This document shows, one piece after another, positions 4,944 through 10,392 of a DNA stretch of 10,392 nt. The first letter of the stretch is position 1; the number at the start of each line of letters is the position of its first letter. A program made the translations under genes and the position numbers. Location: contig JBGPKH010000297.1 of NCBI GenBank assembly GCA_041485845.1, forward strand, positions 1 through 10,392, read 5' to 3'. Source of the DNA: OMOG01 sp041485845 (lineage in GTDB: Bacteria; Acidobacteriota; Terriglobia; Bryobacterales; Bryobacteraceae). The notes beneath the pieces were generated by a model. The model worked only from the letters and a program-made list of their open reading frames with translations, ran no database searches and was not told the origin of the DNA.

Positions 4944-6317
4944 CTAGGTTTTGGCCGGGAAGTCTTCTTCGAAGAGGGCCACTTCGTCCTGGCTGATGGG
5001 GTCGAACTGGTAATGCGTGACCTTGGCCGAACCGCCCTTCAGCTCCATGATGGCGTACCCGTGTTGAAAGAGCCCGCCATCCGTGTCCGCCGACAGCCGT
5101 AAGTCGGCGAACGGCACCTTCGGATCCGGTCTGCCGATCTGACCGACCCCCACCGGCACCGCTCCGTGCCCGATGCACCGCGCCAGCACGTTCATGAATG
5201 TCGGATACACCACGAAATCATGCTCGTGGCCCCAGTACCATACCGTGACCTCGGGTAGTATATCTCCCAGTTGTTTCTGAAGCGATTGGTTGATGCGGGT
5301 TCCGCCGCCGCCGATCTCTTCGAACGTGGTGAATAACTGGTGATGCGAGAGCAGCACGGTCTTTCGCCCACCCGCATTGTGGATCTTGTCTTTGATCCAT
5401 TCCACCTCCGAGTCTTCGAGAAACGTCACGGAGCTCTTGGTGGGGTCGGAGTCATGCAGCCCGGTATCCATGGCGATGAATTGCCAGTCCCGGTTGCGCA
5501 GGCAGAAGTAACTCGCCGGCTGCCCGATCATATCCAGCGTCGTGTAGTACGGCCCGCCCCCCGCATACATGTCGTGATTGCCCGCCAGCGTGAAGGTGGC
5601 CGGCTTCGACGGCTTCGTGAGCTTCCCGCCCCATTGCACCGATGGTATTCCTAACATGCTCTGCCAGACGGCATAGAAGTAGTTCTGGAACTCGTGGCCG
5701 GTGCCGGAGTAATAGACGTCGCCCAGGTGGATGACCACGTCGGGCTTCTTTTGTGCGATCTGGCGCAGCAGCAGCCTGGCGCCGGTCTCGCCGGTTCCCC
5801 AATCTCCCACCAGCGCAATCCGCGCCGACTCTCCCAGCGGGCCTTCCATGACGAAATCTGCCAGGTTGGTGTGCCGCCGGTAAGGAATCTTGCTCCCCGC
5901 CGCCTTGGTTTTCAGGTATTCGGCGATCGTCTCGGCCCACTTGGGATCGCACGTTCCGAACTGCGCGCCCAGTTCTTCCTGGAACTTCTTCACGTCTGTG
6001 TCATCGCCCGTGAACAGTTGCTTGGCCTTGGCCTGCGCCAGGCGAAAGGCCGCCGAAGCGCAGAACCTGGCGACGTCCGTGACGCCCAAAACCTGGGTGT
6101 CCACCGTCGCCGCGGGCTTGGGAACGGCAGTTTCGTTATCGACGGCCGACGCGATGGCGTTCACCGCGGCCATCTCCGCCGAATGCGGATCGGCCGGCGC
6201 GATCGCCGCCCCGCTGCCCACATCCATCGCGTTGGCCGCGTTGTTCTGGGACGCCACCTTGTCGGCGGCGGACTGCCACAAAGAAGCCTCTCTGCTTCGA
6301 AAATGCCTGACTGGCAT
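4944..6317 (-). CDS. Calcineurin-like metallophosphoesterase with long N-terminal extension
   Basis: This 457-residue protein has a C-terminal two-metal phosphoesterase domain (about 165-440). All family motifs are visible: GDWGTGE (D172), HLGDVYYSG (D200), GNHD (N247, H248), LSHHQ (H325/H326) and GHEHD (H364, H366). It should hydrolyse phosphomono- or diesters; the substrate cannot be told. Residues 1-160 are not part of the catalytic domain: a low-complexity Ala-rich start (about 20-75), then an Ala/Lys-rich helical segment with CASAAFRLAQAKAKQLF and an apparently folded stretch up to LADFVMEGPLGES. No signal peptide or membrane helix is seen. ATG 6317 is preferred over the adjacent GTG 6320 because AGGAGG ends at 6322, leaving four bases to ATG and only one to GTG. 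It lies 24 bases after the subtilase stop and 8 bases before the TIGR03067 gene, so the three are almost surely co-transcribed. Confidence 0.92.
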   Translation of the reverse strand: MPVRHFRSREASLWQSAADKVASQNNAANAMDVGSGAAIAPADPHSAEMAAVNAIASAVDNETAVPKPAATVDTQVLGVTDVARFCASAAFRLAQAKAKQLFTGDDTDVKKFQEELGAQFGTCDPKWAETIAEYLKTKAAGSKIPYRRHTNLADFVMEGPLGESARIALVGDWGTGETGARLLLRQIAQKKPDVVIHLGDVYYSGTGHEFQNYFYAVWQSMLGIPSVQWGGKLTKPSKPATFTLAGNHDMYAGGGPYYTTLDMIGQPASYFCLRNRDWQFIAMDTGLHDSDPTKSSVTFLEDSEVEWIKDKIHNAGGRKTVLLSHHQLFTTFEEIGGGGTRINQSLQKQLGDILPEVTVWYWGHEHDFVVYPTFMNVLARCIGHGAVPVGVGQIGRPDPKVPFADLRLSADTDGGLFQHGYAIMELKGGSAKVTHYQFDPISQDEVALFEEDFPAKT

Positions 6318-6320
6318 CAC

Positions 6321-6327
6321 TCCTCCT
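6321..6327 (-). promoter_or_regulatory. Ribosome binding site of the metallophosphoesterase gene
   Basis: The minus strand reads AAAAGGAGGAGTGATG. The strong AGGAGG ends at 6322, one base before GTG 6320 and four bases before ATG 6317, which favours ATG. A strong site inside a 24-base gap supports efficient re-initiation after the subtilase gene. Confidence 0.75.
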
Positions 6328-6341
6328 TTTAGTACTGCCGG

Positions 6342-7706
6342 CTAAACCGAACCGATGGCGCGCATCAGATCCACCATTCCGACGCCCTGAAAACTTCGCT
6401 GGCGGCCCAGGTCGGTGGCGCTCTTCATGAATATGTCTTTAATCGATTCCGGGTCCCCGCGAAACTCCCGGTGCACCGACAGGAACGCGGCGATCGCTCC
6501 CGATACGTGAGGCGCGGCCATGCTGGTGCCGCTCTTCTCTTCGTAATCGTAAGCCCCCTGCTCGTCTTTGAAGTGAATGGAGCAGGAGATCACTTTCTCG
6601 CCGGGCGCCACCAGGTCCGGCTTCAAGCGGCCGTCCCCGGTCGGCCCTTTCGACGAGAAGTAAGAAACTCCGTAATGGTGGGGAGAGGCTTTATGCACCG
6701 AGCCGACGGTGATGGCCTCCTCGGTATTGGCGGGGTCTGCGATGGATGCCTCGAGGTACATCGGAGTGTCGCGCCCCTCTACCTTGGCGGCGCCGTACCC
6801 GGCATTGCCGCTCGAGACCACCACGACGATTCCGGAGTTCACGGTCCGGCGCACCTCCTCGCACAGCGGACTGTGGCCGCAGCCGTACCATTTCGGGTCA
6901 AACGGGTAACCCAGGCTCATGTTCACTCCGTCCACCCGGATCTGGCGGCTGCTCTGGTTCATCTTGCGCAAATACTGGAGCCCCAGGATGGCGCCCGATG
7001 CCGAACCCCCGCCGCTGTCATCGAGAACCTTCACGTTGATCAGCGTGGCCAGGGGGGCTATCCCCGAGGGAGCGTCGGGCAGCTTATCGATCTTCGGATC
7101 GGTCTCGCTTTCCAGGTAGGTAGCAGCCGTATAGCCCGCCGCGTTGGCTGGAGCGCACCCGGCAATGATGCCGGCCACGTGGGTGCCATGGCCGAACCGA
7201 TCCTCATCGGTCGGGGAGGCGGAGAAGTTCTTGGTAAGTTGCGTGTCGATGTTATTGTACGGCTGGAAGTGCGGATGGTCGTACCGGATACCCGTGTCCA
7301 TCACCGCCCAGACAATTCCTTTGCCGCGCGCCTCGAAGGTCCTCCAGCAGGCGCTGGCCTTGATGGTGTCGCACGATTGCAGTAAATGCGCCTCGCACCT
7401 GTCGTCCAGCCAGATCTGATAGACTTCGGGGGTCCCCGCTAGCTGTTGTATGTTCTCGGGCTGGAGCCTGGCAAACACGTAAAAATCGCTTTCCCGGAGC
7501 TTCGTGTCGTACCGCAGCCCTTTGATGAAGGTCTTGACCGCCTCCTTGGCGGGCCCGACGCCCTCCTCCGGCTTCTCGCGGGACTCCACCAGGTTAATAA
7601 TGACATCGATGGGCCCGCCCTTTTCCATCGCCTGGCGGACGGGCGGCGCAATGATATAGCTGATCAGCTTCGGTTGTTGCCGGGTACGATTCTCGTCTTC
7701 ATCCAT
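6342..7706 (-). CDS. S8 family subtilisin-like serine peptidase
   Basis: This 454-residue subtilase has a complete catalytic set: Asp in AVMDTGI (D137), His in FGHGTHVAG (H173), oxyanion Asn in VVVSSGNAG (N301) and Ser in SGTSMAAPHVSG (S395). Residues about 20-100 (IDVIINLVESREKP; DFYVFARLQPENIQQLAG; VYQIWLD) look like an inhibitor-I9-type propeptide that assists folding and blocks the site until cleaved. An inserted loop at about 184-215 is rich in Ala, Asp, Lys and Pro. No signal peptide, lipobox or C-terminal sorting domain is visible: the N-terminus is charged (MDEDENRTRQQ), so the protein either stays in the cytoplasm or leaves by a route not visible here. The start is ATG 7706 with GGAGGGGG at 7711-7718 and a four-base spacer. 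It is first in the operon with the phosphoesterase and TIGR03067 genes, behind a putative promoter at 7747-7773. Confidence 0.93.
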   Translation of the reverse strand: MDEDENRTRQQPKLISYIIAPPVRQAMEKGGPIDVIINLVESREKPEEGVGPAKEAVKTFIKGLRYDTKLRESDFYVFARLQPENIQQLAGTPEVYQIWLDDRCEAHLLQSCDTIKASACWRTFEARGKGIVWAVMDTGIRYDHPHFQPYNNIDTQLTKNFSASPTDEDRFGHGTHVAGIIAGCAPANAAGYTAATYLESETDPKIDKLPDAPSGIAPLATLINVKVLDDSGGGSASGAILGLQYLRKMNQSSRQIRVDGVNMSLGYPFDPKWYGCGHSPLCEEVRRTVNSGIVVVVSSGNAGYGAAKVEGRDTPMYLEASIADPANTEEAITVGSVHKASPHHYGVSYFSSKGPTGDGRLKPDLVAPGEKVISCSIHFKDEQGAYDYEEKSGTSMAAPHVSGAIAAFLSVHREFRGDPESIKDIFMKSATDLGRQRSFQGVGMVDLMRAIGSV

Positions 7707-7728
7707 AGAGCCCCCTCCAGGCGCTGCT

Positions 7729-7740
7729 GAGCACGTGCTC
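7729..7740. promoter_or_regulatory. Perfect 12-bp palindrome, candidate operator
   Basis: GAGCACGTGCTC is its own reverse complement over all 12 bases. It lies between the putative -10 box (7747-7752) and the subtilase ribosome binding site, at or just after the expected transcription start. A dimeric repressor bound here would block initiation. No matching regulator gene is in the window. Confidence 0.5.
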
Positions 7741-7746
7741 TCGACT

Positions 7747-7773
7747 GTATTACTGAAGGGAGCGGCACGTCAA
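7747..7773 (-). promoter_or_regulatory. Putative promoter of the subtilase operon
   Basis: On the minus strand TTGACG (7773-7768) is a five-of-six match to the sigma-70 -35 box. TAATAC (7752-7747) is a weaker -10 candidate. The spacer is 15 bases, shorter than the usual 17, which would make basal activity low and fits a regulated promoter. The start of transcription would fall near 7740, giving a leader of about 35 bases. Confidence 0.4.
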
Positions 7774-7775
7774 GT

Positions 7776-7801
7776 GGGGCGTTAGTCCGGGGCGGTTAGT
7801 C
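7776..7801. repeat. Tandem imperfect direct repeat beside the -35 box
   Basis: On the minus strand GACTAACCGCCCC (7801-7789) and GACTAACGCCCC (7787-7776) differ by one inserted base and lie 14 bp apart start to start. The second copy ends two bases before the TTGACG box. Paired repeats abutting a -35 element are typical of activator sites, but no partner regulator is identified. Confidence 0.5.
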
Positions 7802-7910
7802 GAGCGATACGCCTCGCTCAGCGAGTAAGTTGCAGTTACCGGGCCGCGGGGCGCCGTTCGATTCATCGAGCCCGCGCCAGGTCTGCATCTGTACGCCCAC
7901 TCAGTAGGGC

Positions 7911-10392
7911 TCACTCGTCGGCGTCGCGCGGCTTCGGACTCTTCACCACCCTCACCGCCTCGCGATAGATCTTGCCCTGCGCCGAACGATAGCTGCGCGA
8001 TTTCAACTGACGGCCGGAGGCGGCCTGCTCGTGCAGGTCGTCCGCCGCCATCGAGAGCCTCGCGAGCGCGCCCAGCCGCACGCTGTCGAGGTCCGGACCC
8101 GAGGTATCGAGCTTGGCCACGAGCTGCCATACGCGCCGGCCCTCCGGCGTCGGCGTCACGTTGGCCAGTCGGTTCACCGGCACGTTCTCCGCGGTGATCC
8201 CGTTGTAAGCCGGCTGGAACAGGTCGCGCAGGTCCGTGGCAAACAGATCGCCGAGATTGTTCGGCGGCAGCCCCAGCAGCAGCTCCTCCGTCTTGACGAT
8301 CGACGCGGTCGAATAATGCCGCATGCCCACGTAGCCCGGCTTGACGTACGGGCTCACCACGATGAGCGGCGTGCGATGCGGGTGGACGTGGTCCACGGTG
8401 GCCTGCGCGTCATCCCAGGTAATGAAGATGGCGCTGCCTTCGCCCGTCGCCGGGTCGTAATACAGCGGGCTGTTCATGATGTGGTTCACCACCATGCCCA
8501 GAGCGACGTCGCCATCGGCCACCTGCTGCGCCGCCGTCGTGCCCACGTCCCTGGCATTGGGGGCCTGCGCGCTGCCCGTGTGATCGTTGGGCTGGTAAAT
8601 GTAGAGGAACTGCGGCACCGTGCCGGCCGCCATCATGCGGTCGAAATCCGTGATGAATTCCTGCGCCCGCCGCTGGTCCGAAATGTTGAAGTTGTACCCC
8701 GGATAGTTGCGGTCCAGCCGCGGCTCGCCGCTCGGATTCCTGCCGCCCATCACCGCGAGCATGGGCAGCGCCACGAAGTAAGATTGTCCCAGCCCGCGCA
8801 GCCGCGAATCCACGTCGCCGGCATTCTTCAGCGGCGATGTGACGCTCACCTTGTCGTCCTGAAGCACGGGGTAGCCGAGATTTCCGCTCGGGGGGTCGTT
8901 CAGAAAGGTCGGAACGGTCGTACCCGTGTCCGTGCCCACAATGCGGGCCAAACCGCCGTACGCCTTGTACGAAACGTTGTTCCGCACCGCATTGTTGAAA
9001 ATGTAGCCGCCCTCCGGATAGTCCTCCGGTTCCATGTTCTTGTTGACCAGCAAGCCCCGGCCGGTCTTCACCGAAAGGGTCTTCTGCGTGTAATCGGTGG
9101 AGGTTCCGGAAGTCGCGAACTGGTGTCCGGCGTCGCTCTCCTCCGAATCGGAATAGTAATTCACGCCGGTCGCGAACCGCGTGGCCAGCGCCTGGGTGTT
9201 CAGCGCCACCTTGGTATACTGCACGTTGGCGTACGAAGCGCCCTTGGCATCGTTGAACGTGGTGCTTGCCATGCGGCCGAACTGGCTCGTCAGATTTCCC
9301 AGCATGGAATCGAACGTCTTGTTCTCGTGCAGGATGAAGAACACGTGCTTGATCTTGCTCGACGCGCCGCCGCCCGCCGGCACCACCTGCGTGTCCGGAT
9401 TCGTAATCATGACGAAGTTGTTGCGCAGCACGCTGGTATTGTCGAGCGTCAGCGAGGCGATGTCCACCTTCTGCACCGACCCATACATGTAGTTGCTGTC
9501 GATGCCGCTCTGCGACACGACTCCGCTGGGCCGATGCGGCGCCGCGATATCGATATTCGGATTGACATCCTCGCCCACGCCCTTCGCGTTGACGATATAC
9601 AGCGTGTTGCCGTCGCCGCTCAGCGCCAACGCCGACGGATACCATCCCGTGGGAATGCGTCCCAGCAGCCGCGGCTTTTCGGGATCGCTCGAATCCAGCA
9701 CCGCCACCGAATTGATGCCCGCTTCGGCCACATACACGCGGCGGTTGTCCGGCGAAACCGCCAGCGCATTCGGATAGGCTCCGTGAACCGCGTGTCCGTC
9801 CGCCAGCGTCACCGAAACCGGAGACAGGTCGAAATCCGGCAGCGCCTTGTTGTCGCTGAGCCGCATGATCCCGATGGCATCGCTGTTGCTCTTGGTCACA
9901 TACAGCACCTCGGCGTCGCCCTGGCGCACGATCGCGGTGGCCGAGGGATGCGTGTCGCCTACCTGGTACAGCTCATCGAGAGGCTTGCCCTGGTAGACCG
10001 CGCCCAACTGCACGAGGGCCGCGCCGTTGCCGCCCGCCGCACTGAGGATCGAAATCGACGAGGTCTTGGGACGCGGCCCCTTGGTATCGGTGTCCGGCAA
10101 ATAAAAGCCATCGGGCTGATTCCCATCCGGACTGCCGATCGCCGTCAGCTTGCCGGTATCCGGGTCGTAAGTGGGATTCCAGAACTTGTACTCGGTGATG
10201 CCCCAGTTCGAGACCAGCACTTTCTGCCCGTTGGCGCTCACCGAGACACTGTAAGGGAAGTAGCCGACCGGAACCTGCCGCACGACTTTCACCGCCGCCG
10301 TGTCGATCACGGCCACGCTGTTGTCCCCGTTGCAGGCCACGTACAGATACTTGCCGTCCGGGCTCAGCGCCGATCCGGCGGGAAAAGTGATC
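7911..10392 (-). CDS. YncE-like beta-propeller / alkaline-phosphatase-family phosphoesterase (5' truncated)
   Basis: The frame is open to the right edge, so the true start and any signal peptide are outside; 826 residues are visible. The first ~320 are YVTN/YncE-type propeller blades, seen as repeats such as ALSPDGKYLYVACNGDNSVAVID, here SALSPDGKYLYVACNG, then ALAVSPDNRRVYVAEAG and ALALSGDGNTLYIVN. From about 345 a phosphoesterase domain (PF04185 type, as in AcpA and phospholipase C) follows: HVFFILHENKTFD (E356, N357), NYYSDSEESDAGHQF, IYQPNDHTG (601-606 hold PNDHTG), ITWDDAQ (D660, D661) and VDHVHPHRTPLIVVSPY. EN and DD correspond to metal ligands of AcpA by family analogy. It is probably an exported phosphatase or phosphodiesterase, its substrate unknown. 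The C-terminal ~100 residues are polar and helical, ending in a basic stretch. It lies 204 bases upstream of the subtilase gene, which has its own putative promoter, so it is likely a separate unit. Confidence 0.9.
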   Translation of the reverse strand, partial: ITFPAGSALSPDGKYLYVACNGDNSVAVIDTAAVKVVRQVPVGYFPYSVSVSANGQKVLVSNWGITEYKFWNPTYDPDTGKLTAIGSPDGNQPDGFYLPDTDTKGPRPKTSSISILSAAGGNGAALVQLGAVYQGKPLDELYQVGDTHPSATAIVRQGDAEVLYVTKSNSDAIGIMRLSDNKALPDFDLSPVSVTLADGHAVHGAYPNALAVSPDNRRVYVAEAGINSVAVLDSSDPEKPRLLGRIPTGWYPSALALSGDGNTLYIVNAKGVGEDVNPNIDIAAPHRPSGVVSQSGIDSNYMYGSVQKVDIASLTLDNTSVLRNNFVMITNPDTQVVPAGGGASSKIKHVFFILHENKTFDSMLGNLTSQFGRMASTTFNDAKGASYANVQYTKVALNTQALATRFATGVNYYSDSEESDAGHQFATSGTSTDYTQKTLSVKTGRGLLVNKNMEPEDYPEGGYIFNNAVRNNVSYKAYGGLARIVGTDTGTTVPTFLNDPPSGNLGYPVLQDDKVSVTSPLKNAGDVDSRLRGLGQSYFVALPMLAVMGGRNPSGEPRLDRNYPGYNFNISDQRRAQEFITDFDRMMAAGTVPQFLYIYQPNDHTGSAQAPNARDVGTTAAQQVADGDVALGMVVNHIMNSPLYYDPATGEGSAIFITWDDAQATVDHVHPHRTPLIVVSPYVKPGYVGMRHYSTASIVKTEELLLGLPPNNLGDLFATDLRDLFQPAYNGITAENVPVNRLANVTPTPEGRRVWQLVAKLDTSGPDLDSVRLGALARLSMAADDLHEQAASGRQLKSRSYRSAQGKIYREAVRVVKSPKPRDADE

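Larger units (their letters stand above)
7707..7910. other. Intergenic region with regulatory repeats
   Basis: Between the phosphoesterase stop and the subtilase start there is no open frame worth reporting. The region contains the subtilase ribosome binding site, a 12-bp palindrome, a putative promoter, tandem repeats, and inverted repeats such as GAGCGA (7802-7807) with TCGCTC (7814-7819) and the overlapping CTCGCT/AGCGAG dyad (7813-7825). Further towards the phosphoesterase stop, GGCGC/GCGCC and ATCGA/TCGAT arms around 7850-7880 can fold into a hairpin. That hairpin lacks a T tract, so it is not a convincing intrinsic terminator for the phosphoesterase gene. Confidence 0.6.

Noticed and set aside
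4936..5178. Longer N-terminus for the TIGR03067 protein
   Set aside because: The 81 added residues are Arg/Gly/His-rich and lie wholly inside the metallophosphoesterase coding sequence in another frame.
7845..7885. GTTCGATTC stretch resembling a tRNA T-loop
   Set aside because: The flanking bases do not form a T stem or an acceptor stem, and no anticodon or D arm is present nearby.
8410..9645. 411-codon minus strand open frame overlapping the phosphoesterase in another frame
   Set aside because: Arg/Gly/His-rich shadow of a gene with well-conserved motifs in the correct frame.

Overview
The window is about 10.4 kb of GC-rich bacterial DNA, apart from a visibly AT-richer first ~600 bases. 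The gene mix points to Acidobacteriota, possibly of the Solibacter/Bryobacterales type: a TIGR03067-family protein (a family known mainly from planctomycetes and acidobacteria), a YncE-like propeller fused to an alkaline-phosphatase-family phosphoesterase, and generic envelope glycosylation genes. This is inference from protein families. No rRNA or other decisive marker is present.

Layout from left to right. (1) Bases 1-687 hold no gene I can support. They contain two direct repeats at the very edge, two successive hairpins of which the second is an intrinsic terminator, and two clusters of short inverted and direct repeats (GACCGGT type and TTTGCGTCA type). (2) Bases 688-3828 (+ strand) are a three-gene envelope glycosylation operon: a membrane-anchored GT2 polyprenyl-phosphate glycosyltransferase, a class I SAM methyltransferase, and a multi-spanning GT-C type glycosyltransferase-like protein. 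The genes overlap and start with GTG, ATG and TTG respectively. (3) Bases 3829-4113 lie between convergent operons and hold gene debris, most clearly a HisC (histidinol-phosphate aminotransferase) remnant with a large internal deletion. (4) Bases 4114-7706 (- strand) are a second three-gene operon, transcribed as S8 subtilase, then metallophosphoesterase, then a two-domain TIGR03067 protein. None of the three shows a signal peptide. The TIGR03067 gene carries an 18-bp in-frame minisatellite. (5) Bases 7707-7910 are a compact intergenic region with a putative promoter for the subtilase operon, tandem repeats beside its -35 box and a perfect 12-bp palindrome at the expected transcription start. 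(6) Bases 7911-10392 (- strand) are the 3' part of a large YVTN-propeller/phosphoesterase gene whose 5' end lies beyond the right edge.

The GT2/methyltransferase/GT-C set fits a pathway in which GT2 loads a sugar onto a polyprenyl phosphate and the GT-C protein uses that lipid-linked sugar at the outer face of the membrane. The target of the methyltransferase cannot be read from the sequence. The protease-phosphatase-TIGR03067 set is the least explained part. Its tight spacing and the layout of its promoter suggest co-regulated use, but no function is established here and I do not claim a known defence or secretion system.
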